Positions 1 to 8,409 of a stretch of DNA of 64,000 bases are shown here, in pieces. How positions within the stretch are numbered: position 1 is the stretch's first letter; every line of letters starts with the position of its first letter. The notes under the pieces are model-generated. The model was not told the DNA's origin. It ran no database searches and saw only the letters and a list, made by a program, of their open reading frames with translations. The stretch covers positions 1 to 64,000 of the forward strand of contig NZ_JBHSGR010000018.1 in NCBI RefSeq assembly GCF_042654585.1. The letters are read 5' to 3'. The translations under genes were made by a program, and so were the position numbers. Source of the DNA: Geodermatophilus arenarius. Its GTDB lineage: Bacteria > Actinomycetota > Actinomycetes > Mycobacteriales > Geodermatophilaceae.

Positions 1-204
1 GAGCGGGCCGGTCAGGGCGCCGTCGGCGTACCCGGCGGCGCGGGCGACGGCGAGCGCGAGGCCGGCGGCGAGCAGCAGCAGCCCCGCCGTCGAGCCGAGG
101 GCGGCGGCCGCGGCCCGGGCCAGCGCGCCGGGCAGCCCCGGCACGCCGGCCAGCGGGGCCAGCGGCCCCCGCGAGGGGCCCCTGTCGTGCACCGGGCTCC
201 TCAC
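1..204 (-). CDS. cydD: CydD, start of the ABC exporter for cytochrome bd assembly (partial)
   Basis: Only the first 68 codons are present; the gene runs off the left edge. It starts with GTG in a GTGA overlap with the cydB stop codon, so it is translationally coupled. The visible residues are a short basic Pro/Gly-rich head followed by an Ala/Leu-rich hydrophobic stretch that would be a first membrane helix. No ATPase motif lies inside the window. The name rests on position: cydA-cydB-cydD-cydC is the standard order, and CydDC is the inner-membrane ABC exporter needed to assemble bd oxidase. A CydDC fusion cannot be excluded. Confidence 0.7.
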   Translation of the reverse strand, partial: MRSPVHDRGPSRGPLAPLAGVPGLPGALARAAAAALGSTAGLLLLAAGLALAVARAAGYADGALTGPL

Positions 205-1208
205 GCGGCCACCGGCTCGGACTGCGGCTCGGCGGTCAGGCGCCGGCGGAACACCCAGTACGTCCAGGCCTGGTAGGCGAGCACCACCGGCAGGCCGACC
301 GCGGCCACCCAGGTCATCACGGTGAGCGTGTAGTCGCTGACCGCAGCCTCGGCGACGGTGACGTCGAAGGCCGGGTCGACCGTCGAGGGCACCACCACCG
401 GGTGGGCCGAGCCGAACAGCGTGGCCGCCGAGGCGAGCAGCACGGTGGCCCAGCCGGCGAAGGCCTGCCCCTCGCGGTCCAGCCGCACCCGGGTCCAGGT
501 GACGACGACGGCGAGCGCGGCCACCAGCCACAGCGCGCCGGTGAGCGCCGTGCCCGAGCGCAGCTGCACCAGCCCGGCCCACACCAGCAGCGGCAGCGCG
601 GCCAGCGGCGACCAGCGCAGCGCGAACGCCCGCGCCCGCAGCCGCACCGGGCCGTCGGTCTTGAGCGCGAGGAACAGCGCGCCGTGCACCAGCGAGTAGC
701 CGACCACCGCGGCCGCGCCGAGCAGCGAGGACCAGCCCAGCCCGGCGAACGCGCCGCCGACCCGGGTGCCCGCCGCGTCGATCGGAAGGCCGAGCGTGGT
801 GGCGGCCAGCGCCGCGCCCACGCCCGCCGCGGCCACCAGCGAGCCGCCGGTGATGACGCGGGTCCAGGTGGCGTCCCAGCGCGGGTCGTGCGAGCTGTGC
901 CGCCACTCGAAGGCCACCGCCCGCACGATCAGGCCGAGCAGCACCAGGACGAAGGGCAGGTACAGCGCCGGCAGCCAGGTGGCGTACCAGCCGGGGAAGG
1001 CGGCGAACACCGCGCCGGCGGCGGTGATCAGCCAGACCTCGTTGCCGTCCCAGACCGGGCCGATGGTCCGCAGCATGAGGTGCTTGTCCGCGGTGCGGCG
1101 CCCGAGCACCGGCAGCAGCGCCGCGACGCCGAAGTCGAACCCCTCGAGCAGCAGGAAGCCGGTCCACAGCACCGCGACGGCGGCGAACCACAGGGTCTGC
1201 AGGTCCAT
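201..1208 (-). CDS. cydB: Cytochrome bd ubiquinol oxidase subunit II
   Basis: 335 aa. Subunit II of the quinol-oxidising bd terminal oxidase, an integral membrane protein that pairs with CydA. The start (MDLQTLWFAAVAVLWTGF) and the GFDFGVAALLP segment are typical of the family, as is GPVWDGNEVWLI near residue 50. About eight hydrophobic helices are visible and the length is normal. The ATG is 14 bases after the cydA stop, and the stop overlaps the cydD start (GTGA), so cydABD form one operon. The C-terminal tail is short and hydrophilic. Confidence 0.95.
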   Translation of the reverse strand: MDLQTLWFAAVAVLWTGFLLLEGFDFGVAALLPVLGRRTADKHLMLRTIGPVWDGNEVWLITAAGAVFAAFPGWYATWLPALYLPFVLVLLGLIVRAVAFEWRHSSHDPRWDATWTRVITGGSLVAAAGVGAALAATTLGLPIDAAGTRVGGAFAGLGWSSLLGAAAVVGYSLVHGALFLALKTDGPVRLRARAFALRWSPLAALPLLVWAGLVQLRSGTALTGALWLVAALAVVVTWTRVRLDREGQAFAGWATVLLASAATLFGSAHPVVVPSTVDPAFDVTVAEAAVSDYTLTVMTWVAAVGLPVVLAYQAWTYWVFRRRLTAEPQSEPVAA

Positions 1209-1222
1209 GTCAGGCACTCCGG

Positions 1223-2776
1223 TCAGTACGCGAAGGAGAGGACGTCGTCGTCGGCCCGGTCGTCGCCCGGACGCGGGTCGTCGTCGTCCCTGCGGGACGA
1301 CCCGACCGCCGGCGGGGTCGGCGTCGTGTCGCCGGTGGTGACCCCGCGGCGGACCAGCCGGACGAGCAGGAACAGCTCGACCACCGCGAGCGCGCCGTAG
1401 AGCAGGCCGAGGCTGATCAGCGAGGTCCAGACCTCGGCGGCGGTGACGCCGGGGGAGACGGCCTGGGCGGTGAAGAAGTACACCTGCTCGCCGACCGGGA
1501 CGTCCGGGTTGGGGTAGACGACGAAGGGCTGGCGGCCCATCTCGGTGAACACCCACCCGGTCGCGTTGGCCACGAACGGCGCGCCGACGGCGAGCAGCGA
1601 GCCGTAGACCCCGATCCGCGACGTCGGCACCCGGCCGCGGCGGGTCGCCCACAGTGCGTAGGCCGCGACGCCGGCCGAGACCGCGCCCATGCCGATCATG
1701 AGCCGGAAGCTCCAGTAGGTGACCGCCAGCACCGGCGTGTAGTCGATCGGCTGGCCGGCGCGGTCGCCGAAGGACGGGTCGTCGGGGTAGGTGGCGCCGT
1801 AGACCGCGGAGTACTCCTCCTGCAGCTCGTTCACGCCGGGGACGGCGGTCTCGAAGTCGCTGTGGGCGAGGAAGGAGAGCAGGCCGGGAACGGTCCAGCT
1901 GTGCACGTCGTCGCACTCGTTGGAGCCGAGCTTGCCCCAGGCGAAGACCGAGAACGGCGCGGGCGCCTCGGTCTCGCAGAGCGCCTCGGCGGAGCTCATC
2001 TTGAGCGGCTGCTGCGCGTACATGAGCTTGCCCTGCCAGTCGCCGGTGACGGCGACCAGGACGAACGCGGCCAGCGACACGTACCCGCCGAGCCGCACCG
2101 AGCGGCGCCACACCGAGTGGTCGACGTCGGTGGTGGGGGCGCCGGCCAGCTCGCGCCTGCGCAGCTGGTACAGGCCGATGCCGACGAGCAGGGCGCCGGC
2201 GACCATGAGCGCGGCGACGATCGCGTGGCTGAAGGCGGCCAGGGCGGTGTTGTTGGTCAGGACGGCGAGGAAGTCGACCTGCTGCGGGCGGCCGTCGTCG
2301 CCGACGGTGACGCCGACCGGGTGCTGCATCCACGAGTTGGCCGCGATGATGAAGTACGCGCTGACGATCGAGCCGATGACCGCGGCCCACAGCGCCGCCA
2401 GGTGCAGCTTCTTCGGGATGCGGCCCCAGCCGAAGATCCACAGGCCCAGGAAGGTCGACTCGAGGAAGAAGGCGAGCAGCGCCTCCATCGCCAGCAGCGA
2501 GCCGAACACGTCGCCGACGAAGCGCGAGTACTCGCTCCACGCCAGGCCGAACTGGAACTCCTGCACCAGGCCGGTGGCCACGCCGAGCACGAAGTTGACC
2601 AGGTAGACGCGGCCCCAGAACCGCGTCATCCGCAGCCACTCCGGCTTGCCGGTGCGCACCCAGAGGGTGTGCATGACCGCCACCAGGATCCCGAGTCCGA
2701 TGGTCAGCGGGACCATCAGGAAGTGGTAGACGGTCGTGATGCCGAACTGCCACCGGGCGATGTCGAGCACGTCCAC
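1223..2776 (-). CDS. cydA: Cytochrome bd ubiquinol oxidase subunit I
   Basis: 517 aa. Haem-bearing subunit of bd oxidase, which oxidises quinol and reduces O2 without pumping protons. Visible hallmarks are the haem-ligand His18 in VYHFLMVP, FSHAIVAALM in the central helix region, and EMGRQPFVVYPNP, matching the conserved GRQP motif. A quinol-binding loop of ordinary short length follows KLMYAQQPLKM. The C-terminal 40 residues are acidic and look cytoplasmic. It starts with GTG behind a GAGGAG ribosome site. Two TCTAC-N5-GTAGA palindromes lie 42 to 79 bases upstream and face the blaI-like gene, suggesting repression by its product. Confidence 0.96.
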   Translation of the reverse strand: MDVLDIARWQFGITTVYHFLMVPLTIGLGILVAVMHTLWVRTGKPEWLRMTRFWGRVYLVNFVLGVATGLVQEFQFGLAWSEYSRFVGDVFGSLLAMEALLAFFLESTFLGLWIFGWGRIPKKLHLAALWAAVIGSIVSAYFIIAANSWMQHPVGVTVGDDGRPQQVDFLAVLTNNTALAAFSHAIVAALMVAGALLVGIGLYQLRRRELAGAPTTDVDHSVWRRSVRLGGYVSLAAFVLVAVTGDWQGKLMYAQQPLKMSSAEALCETEAPAPFSVFAWGKLGSNECDDVHSWTVPGLLSFLAHSDFETAVPGVNELQEEYSAVYGATYPDDPSFGDRAGQPIDYTPVLAVTYWSFRLMIGMGAVSAGVAAYALWATRRGRVPTSRIGVYGSLLAVGAPFVANATGWVFTEMGRQPFVVYPNPDVPVGEQVYFFTAQAVSPGVTAAEVWTSLISLGLLYGALAVVELFLLVRLVRRGVTTGDTTPTPPAVGSSRRDDDDPRPGDDRADDDVLSFAY

Positions 2777-2817
2777 GCGCGCCGCTCCTCGTCTGTGCCT
2801 TGCGCCGACACCTTCTT

Positions 2818-2832
2818 TCTACGCCTCGTAGA
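2818..2832. promoter_or_regulatory. BlaI-type operator, site 1
   Basis: TCTAC-N5-GTAGA palindrome. The arms extend outward by one base and inward by one to a perfect 7-bp repeat with a 3-base centre (2817-2833). It lies upstream of cydA and has the same layout as the two neighbouring sites. Confidence 0.65.
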
Positions 2833-2840
2833 ACTCCTTT

Positions 2841-2855
2841 TCTACAACGTGTAGA
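2841..2855. promoter_or_regulatory. BlaI-type operator, site 2
   Basis: TCTAC-N5-GTAGA; the perfect arms are 6 bp (TCTACA/TGTAGA) around ACG. It is centred 23 bp from site 1, roughly two helical turns, so dimers could bind on the same DNA face. Confidence 0.65.
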
Positions 2856-2941
2856 CGACCGGCGTGTGAGGTGGCGGACAGGCGGGGGCCTCCCTCCGGA
2901 GGGGGCGGGGACCTGCGGCACGGCCGGCCGGCGGAGCACGT

Positions 2942-2956
2942 TCTACGCTGGGTAGA
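2942..2956. promoter_or_regulatory. BlaI-type operator, site 3, over the regulator promoter
   Basis: TCTAC-N5-GTAGA again. It covers a -10-like TACGCT (2944-2949) and ends 26 bases before the blaI-like GTG, the position expected for autorepression. Confidence 0.6.
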
Positions 2957-2982
2957 GAAGCCGGGCCGGGGGAGGAGTCGTC

Positions 2983-3342
2983 GTGGCGTCGCTGGGAGAC
3001 CTGGAGCGCACCGTCATGGACGTGCTGTGGGCGGCCGACGGGCCGGTCGCGGCGGCCGAGCTGCGCGACGCGCTGGCCGACCGCGAGCTGGCGCTCACCA
3101 CCGTGCACACCGTGCTGTCCCGGCTGGAGGCCAAGGGCTTCGTCGAGCACGACGACGCCCGGCCGCGCCGCTTCCGGCCGCGGGCGAGCCGCGCCGACCA
3201 CGCCGCCGAGCTCATGCACGAGGTCCTCGGCCAGGCCGGCGACCGGCAGGCGGTGCTCGCCCGGTTCGTCGGCGGCGTCGACCCGGAGGAGGCCCGCCTC
3301 CTGCGGCAGCTGCTCAGCGAGACGGCGCCGGACGCGCGCTGA
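2983..3342 (+). CDS. BlaI/MecI/CopY-family winged-helix repressor
   Basis: 119 aa, normal for the family. The N-terminal winged helix contains LGDLERTVMDVLW and LALTTVHTVLSRLEAKGFV (recognition helix), followed by a helical dimerisation tail. BlaI-family repressors bind palindromes as dimers and are inactivated by proteolysis, usually triggered by a partner M56 membrane protease. Here the partner gene starts one base after this stop codon. It begins with GTG behind a GGAGGAG site at 2971-2977. Three equal palindromes in the shared intergenic region imply control of itself and of divergent cydABD. The effector is unknown, and no beta-lactamase is encoded nearby. Confidence 0.88.
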   Translation: MASLGDLERTVMDVLWAADGPVAAAELRDALADRELALTTVHTVLSRLEAKGFVEHDDARPRRFRPRASRADHAAELMHEVLGQAGDRQAVLARFVGGVDPEEARLLRQLLSETAPDAR

Positions 3343-3343
3343 C

Positions 3344-4273
3344 GTGCTGCCCGCGACCGCCGCGGCGCTCGCGGTCCTCGCCGCCCTGCTGGCCTGGCCG
3401 GTGCCGGCGCTGCTCGGCCGTGCCCGGTGGCCCCGGCGCGATCCGCTGGTGGCGCTGGTCTGCTGGCAGGCGATCGGGCTGGCCGGTGGACTGTCGATCA
3501 TCGGCGCGCTGCTCGTGCACGGGCTGGCGCCGTGGGGGCACTCGCTGCCGGAGGCCGGCTGGGCGGTGCTGACCGGGCACCCCGCCCGCGACCCGGTCCG
3601 GGGCGACCACTGGGTCACCCTCACCCTGGCCGGCGTCCTCGCCGCCGAGCTGCTCGGCGTCCTCGCGCTGTCGTGGGTGCGGACCGCGCGCACGCGGCGG
3701 CGGCACCGGGCGCTGCTGGAGCTGGTCGTGCAGCCGTCGCCGGCCGCCCCCGACGCCCGGCTGCTCGAGCACCCCGCGCCGGTGGCGTTCTGCATCCCCG
3801 GCGCCCGCCCGCTGCTGGTGCTGTCCTCGGGGATGGTCGCCGAGCTCGACGACGGGCAGCTGGCCGCCGTCGTCGCGCACGAGCGGGCGCACCTGGCCGA
3901 GCACCACCACCTCTACCTGCTGCCGTTCGTCGCGTGGGAGGCGGCGCTGCCGGTGCTGCCCGCGGCCGCCCGCGCGCACGCCGCGGTCCGCGAGCTGGTG
4001 GAGATGCGCGCCGACGACCGGGCGGTGACCTCGCTGGCCGGGCCCGACCCGCGGCGCACGCTGGCGCAGGCGATCGTCGTCACGGCCGGGGGAGCGGGCG
4101 GGGGCGTGCCGAGCGGCGCGCTGGCGGTGACCGGCGGCGCGGTCGCCGCCCGCGTGCTGCGGCTGGTCAGCCCGCCCGCCCCGCTGCCGGCCGCCGCCCG
4201 GGCCGTCGCCCTGCTCTGCGCCGGCCTGCTCCTGCTGGTCCCGACCGTCCTGCTCCTGCTCCCCGCCCTCTGA
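3344..4273 (+). CDS. M56-family membrane metalloprotease (BlaR1-like, no sensor domain)
   Basis: 309 aa. Integral membrane zinc protease. Helices are visible near residues 5-25, 35-60 and 90-112 and at the very C-terminus. The zinc site is HERAH (about 179-183), with the third ligand probably in EMRADD around residue 220. Unlike BlaR1/MecR1 there is no extracytoplasmic penicillin-binding domain; the protein ends after the last helix. The usual role is to cleave, or trigger cleavage of, the co-encoded BlaI-type repressor. One base separates the two genes, so they are co-translated. The signal it senses is unknown; the cyd link suggests respiratory or envelope stress, which is inference. Confidence 0.85.
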   Translation: MLPATAAALAVLAALLAWPVPALLGRARWPRRDPLVALVCWQAIGLAGGLSIIGALLVHGLAPWGHSLPEAGWAVLTGHPARDPVRGDHWVTLTLAGVLAAELLGVLALSWVRTARTRRRHRALLELVVQPSPAAPDARLLEHPAPVAFCIPGARPLLVLSSGMVAELDDGQLAAVVAHERAHLAEHHHLYLLPFVAWEAALPVLPAAARAHAAVRELVEMRADDRAVTSLAGPDPRRTLAQAIVVTAGGAGGGVPSGALAVTGGAVAARVLRLVSPPAPLPAAARAVALLCAGLLLLVPTVLLLLPAL

Positions 4274-4276
4274 GGG

Positions 4277-4294
4277 GCGCCTCCGCGGAGGTGC
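4277..4294. terminator. Bidirectional hairpin between convergent genes
   Basis: Core palindrome CCTCCGCGGAGG (4280-4291), extending to an 18-bp stem with one G-T pair. It sits between the M56 stop and the SDR stop. An almost identical 18-mer occurs at 62790-62807. Confidence 0.6.
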
Positions 4295-5194
4295 TCAGGC
4301 CCGGGTGGGCAGCGTCGCGGGGAAGTCGACGCCGGTGAGCTCGGCCGACGCCGTCCACAGCCGGGCCGCCGTCGCGACGTCGCTCGCCGCGTTGGAGCGC
4401 CCCACGAGCGTCGGGGCGCCGCGGGTCTCCATCAGCTGCCCCGGGCCGGCGTAGCTGCCGCCGGGGAGGTCGGCGGTCGCGGCGAACAGCGTCGGCAGCG
4501 CGCCCTGCTCGGCGGACTGGGCGACCACCCGGTTGCCCAGCAGCGCGAACGCGTCCTTCAGCCGGTTGCCGGTGCGGCCCTGCAGGTTGGTGGCCGCCCA
4601 GCCCGGGTGCGCGGCCAGCGCCCGCACCGGCGAGCCGGCGGCGGTGAGCCGGCGCTGCAGCTCCAGGGTGAACAGCAGGTTGGCCAGCTTCGAGGCGCCG
4701 TAGGCGCGTTCGGCCGAGTAGCGCCGGGTCTGCCAGTCGAGGTCGGCGAGGTCGAGGCCGCCCATCCGGTGCGCCGTCGAGGCGACCGTCACCACCCGGT
4801 CGGTGAGGTGCGGCAGCAGCAGGTTGGTGAGCGCGAAGTGGCCGAGGTGGTTGGTGCCGAACTGCAGCTCGAAGCCGTCGGCGGTGCGACCCTGCGGCAC
4901 CATCATGATCCCGGCGTTGTTCACGAGGACGTCGAGCGGACCGTCCCAGGCGTCGGCGAAGGCACGCACCGAGGCGAGGTCGGCGAGGTCGAGGGAGCGC
5001 GCCTCGACGTCGCCCGGCAGGCCGGCGGCGGCCGACTCGCCGCGGGCGGGGTCGCGCACGGCGAGCACGACGCGCGCGCCCCGCTCCGCGAGCGCCCGGG
5101 CGGTGGCCAGGCCCAGCCCGCTCGTGGCACCGGTGACGACGACGGTGCGCCCGGTCTGGTCGGGGATGTCGGCGGGGGTCCAGCTGCTCGTCAT
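4295..5194 (-). CDS. Short-chain dehydrogenase/reductase
   Basis: 299 aa. Classical SDR with a Rossmann fold: cofactor motif TGATSGLG near residue 22, NNAGIMM near residue 92, a Ser in VASTAH, and YGASK as the catalytic Tyr-x-x-x-Lys. It resembles the retinol-dehydrogenase/protochlorophyllide-reductase-like branch common in actinobacteria. Acidic and Arg residues around the second strand (AVRDPARGES) favour NADP(H), which is inference. Its ATG overlaps the copA TGA (ATGA), making it the last gene of the copper operon. No copper role is known for the family, so it may be a passenger. Confidence 0.88.
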   Translation of the reverse strand: MTSSWTPADIPDQTGRTVVVTGATSGLGLATARALAERGARVVLAVRDPARGESAAAGLPGDVEARSLDLADLASVRAFADAWDGPLDVLVNNAGIMMVPQGRTADGFELQFGTNHLGHFALTNLLLPHLTDRVVTVASTAHRMGGLDLADLDWQTRRYSAERAYGASKLANLLFTLELQRRLTAAGSPVRALAAHPGWAATNLQGRTGNRLKDAFALLGNRVVAQSAEQGALPTLFAATADLPGGSYAGPGQLMETRGAPTLVGRSNAASDVATAARLWTASAELTGVDFPATLPTRA

Positions 5195-7506
5195 GCCGGG
5201 TCCAACGCGGCGGCGGGCGCCGGTGTGCCGGACGGCACCGCGGAGGTGTCGTTGCCCGGCAGCGGGCGGAACCGGCGCAGCCGCAGGCTGTTGGTGACGA
5301 CGAAGACGGAGCTGAACGCCATCGCGGCCCCGGCGATCATCGGGTTGAGCAGCCCGGCCATCGCCAGCGGCAGCGCGGCGACGTTGTAGGCGAACGCCCA
5401 GAACAGGTTCCCCTTGATCACCGCGAGCGTGCGGCGGGCCAGCCGGACGGCGTCGGCGGCGGCGCGCAGGTCGCCGCGGACGAGGGTGAGGTCGCTGGCC
5501 TGGATGGCGACGTCGGTGCCGGTGCCCATCGCCAGCCCCAGGTCGGCCTGCGCCAGCGCGGCCGCGTCGTTGACGCCGTCGCCGACCATCGCCACCGTCG
5601 CGCCCTCGGCCTGCAGCCGCCGGACGACGTCGACCTTGTCCTGCGGCAGCACCTCGGCGACCACGTCGTCGACGCCGACCTCGGCGGCGACCGCGCGGGC
5701 GGCGGCGGCCGAGTCGCCGGTGAGCAGCACCGGCCGCAGCCCGAGCGCGCGGAACTGCCGCACGGCCGCCGCCGACGTCGGCTTGACGGTGTCGGCGACG
5801 ACGAGCACGCCGCGCACGGCGCCCTCCCAGCCGACGGCGACCGCGGTGCGCCCGGCGGCGTCCGCGTCGGCGACCGCCGCGGCCAGCTCCGGGGGCAGCG
5901 GGCCCACCAGCGCGGGCCGGCCGACGACGACCGGCACGCCCTCGACGGTGCCCCGGACGCCCAGCCCGGCCTCGCTGCGGAACCCGGTGACGGCCGGCAG
6001 TGCGCCGGTGCGCTCGCGGGCGGCGGACGCCACGGCCGCGGCGATCGGGTGCTCGGAGGCGTCCTCCAGCGCGCCGGCCCGGCGCAGCACCTCGGCCGCG
6101 TCCTCGCCGTCGGCGGCGACGACGCCGGCCAGGCTCATCCGGCCGGTGGTGACGGTGCCGGTCTTGTCGAGCACGACGGTGTCGACCCGCCGCGTGGACT
6201 CCAGCACCTCCGGGCCGCGGACCAGGATGCCGAGCTGCGCGCCGCGGCCGGTGCCGACCATCAGCGCGGTCGGCGTGGCCAGCCCGAGGGCGCAGGGGCA
6301 GGCGATGATCAGCACGGCGACGGCGGCGGGGAACGCCCCGGCCACGCCGGCGCCGGTGCCGATCCAGAAGCCCAGGGTGGCCAGCGCCAGCGCGAGCACG
6401 ACCGGCACGAACACCCCGGACACCCGGTCGGCCAGCCGCTGCACCTGCGCCTTGCCGTTCTGCGCCTCCTCGACCAGCCGCGCCATCTGCGCGAGCTGGG
6501 TGTCCGCGCCGACCCGGGTGGCCCGCACGACCAGCCGGCCGCCGGCGTTGACCGTGGCCCCGACGACGGCGTCGCCCGGGCCGACCTCCACCGGCACCGA
6601 CTCGCCGGTGAGCATCGAGGCGTCGACGGCGGAGGAGCCCTCCACGACCTCGCCGTCGGTGGCCACCCGCTCGCCGGGCCGGACGACGAACAGGTCGCCG
6701 GCGTGCAGCTGCTCCACCGGCACGCGCACCTCGGCGCCACCGTTGCGGAGGTCACCGCGCAGGACGGACACCTCGCGGGCGCCCATCTCCAGCAGCGCCC
6801 GCAGCGCCGACCCGGCCCGCCGCTTGGCGCGCGCCTCGGCGTAGCGGCCGGCCAGCAGGAAGGTGGTGACGCCCGCGGCGGCCTCGAGGTAGACGTCGCC
6901 GCTGCCGTCGCCGCGGGTGACGGCCAGCGAGAAGGGGTGCGTCATCCCGGGCTCGCCGGCGGTGCCGAGGAACAGCGCGTACAGCGACCAGCCGAACGCG
7001 GCGAGGGTGCCCAGCGAGACGAGGGTGTCCATGGTGGCCGCGCCGTGGCGGAGGTTGGTCCAGGCGGCGCGGTGGAACGGCCGGCCGCCCCACACGACCA
7101 CGGGGGCGGCCAGCGTCAGCGAGGCCCACTGCCAGTACTCGAACTGCAGCGCCGGGACCATCCCGAGCAGCACGACCGGCAGGCTGAGCGCCGCGGAGAC
7201 GAGCAGCCGCTGCCGCAGCCCGGCGTCCGGTGGGAGGGCCCCGTCCTCCTCACCCCTCGCGAGCTCGGGGCGAGCCTCGGGACGGGGCCGAACGGGGAGG
7301 GCGGCGGTGTAGCCGGCCTTCTGCACGGTCGCGACGAGGTCCTCGGGCGCGACGCCGTCGCCGAAGGTGACCCGGGCCTTCTCCGTCGCGTAGTTGACCG
7401 TGGCGGTCACGCCGTCGAGCCGGTTGAGCTTCTTCTCGATGCGGGCCGCGCAGGAGGCGCAGGTCATGCCGCCGATCGACAGCTCGATCTGCGTGGGGGT
7501 GGTCAC
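5191..7506 (-). CDS. copA: Copper-exporting P1B-type ATPase
   Basis: 771 aa. Exports Cu(I) from the cytoplasm using ATP. In order: one N-terminal heavy-metal domain with MTCASC (Cys16, Cys19); the membrane Cu motif ACPCALG near residue 400; the phosphorylation site DKTGT (Asp447); the SEHPIA nucleotide-binding His-Pro; GDGVND near residue 640; and YN plus MAFSS in the last two helices, the signature of Cu(I)-selective pumps. It starts with GTG in a GTGA overlap with the upstream gene. Residues about 73-90, between the metal domain and the first helix, are encoded by a palindromic repeat that recurs in another gene of this window. That linker can tolerate extra residues. Confidence 0.96.
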   Translation of the reverse strand: MTTPTQIELSIGGMTCASCAARIEKKLNRLDGVTATVNYATEKARVTFGDGVAPEDLVATVQKAGYTAALPVRPRPEARPELARGEEDGALPPDAGLRQRLLVSAALSLPVVLLGMVPALQFEYWQWASLTLAAPVVVWGGRPFHRAAWTNLRHGAATMDTLVSLGTLAAFGWSLYALFLGTAGEPGMTHPFSLAVTRGDGSGDVYLEAAAGVTTFLLAGRYAEARAKRRAGSALRALLEMGAREVSVLRGDLRNGGAEVRVPVEQLHAGDLFVVRPGERVATDGEVVEGSSAVDASMLTGESVPVEVGPGDAVVGATVNAGGRLVVRATRVGADTQLAQMARLVEEAQNGKAQVQRLADRVSGVFVPVVLALALATLGFWIGTGAGVAGAFPAAVAVLIIACPCALGLATPTALMVGTGRGAQLGILVRGPEVLESTRRVDTVVLDKTGTVTTGRMSLAGVVAADGEDAAEVLRRAGALEDASEHPIAAAVASAARERTGALPAVTGFRSEAGLGVRGTVEGVPVVVGRPALVGPLPPELAAAVADADAAGRTAVAVGWEGAVRGVLVVADTVKPTSAAAVRQFRALGLRPVLLTGDSAAAARAVAAEVGVDDVVAEVLPQDKVDVVRRLQAEGATVAMVGDGVNDAAALAQADLGLAMGTGTDVAIQASDLTLVRGDLRAAADAVRLARRTLAVIKGNLFWAFAYNVAALPLAMAGLLNPMIAGAAMAFSSVFVVTNSLRLRRFRPLPGNDTSAVPSGTPAPAAALDPA
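7236..7289 (-). repeat. Palindromic repeat, copy 1, in frame inside copA
   Basis: 54-bp element read on the copA sense strand. The outer stem is a perfect 10 bp (GGCCCCGTCC against GGACGGGGCC, 7237-7246 and 7280-7289), with smaller inner pairings such as CTCGC/GCGAG. It matches the copy at 11972-12025 at 48 of 54 positions and the copy at 62367-62420 at 46 of 54. It encodes a linker rich in Pro, Glu, Ala and Arg, ending EEDGAL. Confidence 0.85.
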
Positions 7507-8384
7507 GGGGCGCTCCGGGCGGTGAGGGAGAAGGCGGCGGTCCGGACGACGTCGCCGTGGCGGAAGTCGAGGAACAGGCGGTGCTCGCCGGCCGCGGGCA
7601 CCTCGACGGCGAAGCGCACCTGCCCGCCGGCGTCCCCGGTGGGGTGGACGTGCAGGTAGCCGAGGTCCCCGGCGCGCAGCGCGACCAGGTGGCCGCGGGC
7701 GCCGAGGTGGGGCTGCAGGTCGGTCACCGGCGCGCCGTCGCGGCTCACGGTGAGCACGACCTCGGACTCCCGGCCGGCCACCAGGTCGCCGTCGAGGGTG
7801 ACGGTGTAGCCGTCCACCTCCGCGGTCGCCGCGGGGGCGGGCAGCGGCGCGGGCTCCCACGCGCCGCCGACGGCGAGGTCCGCGCCGAGCACGACGTCGC
7901 GCCCGAGGTCGGTGGGCGTGGCGTCGGCCAGCACCCGCCAGGCGCCGGGCTCGAGCGCGACCGTCGTCGTCCAGGTGCCGTCGGGGGACAGCTCGGGGTG
8001 CACGTGCTGGTAGCCGGTGAGGTCCCGGCGGACGACGACCAGGTGCAGGTCCTGCTCGTGCACGGTCTCGTAGGCGGTCACCGGGTCGCCGTCGGGCCCG
8101 AGCAGCCGGAACGACAGCGGGACGGCGGCCCCGGCGGGCAGGACGTCGTCGGCGAGGTCGAGGGTGTGGCCCTCGGCCGAGACGGCGAGCCCGGCGGGCA
8201 GGTCGTGCTCCTCGGCGGGAGCCGCCGCCGCGTGCCCGCCCTCGTCCGCGTGCTCCGCGGTGGCGTCCCCGGTGGCGGCCGGCGGTGCGCCCACCGGGCC
8301 GACGAGGGCGCCCACGCCCCAGCCGGCGCCGAGGACGGCGGCCGCGGCGCCGAGCGTGGCGGCGACCCGGGTGGCGGTGCGCAC
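7503..8384 (-). CDS. Secreted or membrane-anchored His-rich protein of the copper operon, duplicated HVHP domain
   Basis: 293 aa, not assignable to a named family by eye. One N-terminal hydrophobic segment (about 5-30) follows an Arg, suggesting export or anchoring. A His-rich linker (AEHADEGGH, EEHD) comes next. Two similar domains follow, each with a His-Leu-Val strand and the motif GY(Q/L)HVHP, then a beta-rich stretch ending in W/H-R-(V/L)-(L/F). The duplication and the clustered His residues suggest copper binding outside the cytoplasm. It starts with GTG behind GGGAGGGAG and its stop overlaps the copA start, so it is made together with the pump. A periplasmic-type chaperone or sensor role is inference. 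Confidence 0.7.
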   Translation of the reverse strand: MRTATRVAATLGAAAAVLGAGWGVGALVGPVGAPPAATGDATAEHADEGGHAAAAPAEEHDLPAGLAVSAEGHTLDLADDVLPAGAAVPLSFRLLGPDGDPVTAYETVHEQDLHLVVVRRDLTGYQHVHPELSPDGTWTTTVALEPGAWRVLADATPTDLGRDVVLGADLAVGGAWEPAPLPAPAATAEVDGYTVTLDGDLVAGRESEVVLTVSRDGAPVTDLQPHLGARGHLVALRAGDLGYLHVHPTGDAGGQVRFAVEVPAAGEHRLFLDFRHGDVVRTAAFSLTARSAP

Positions 8385-8409
8385 GACGGCTCCCTCCCGA
8401 CCGGCCGCG

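Noticed and set aside
2790..2812. A Rex-like TGTG...ACA stretch before cydA
   Set aside because: Too many mismatches to the Rex consensus, and the three matching palindromes give a better explanation.
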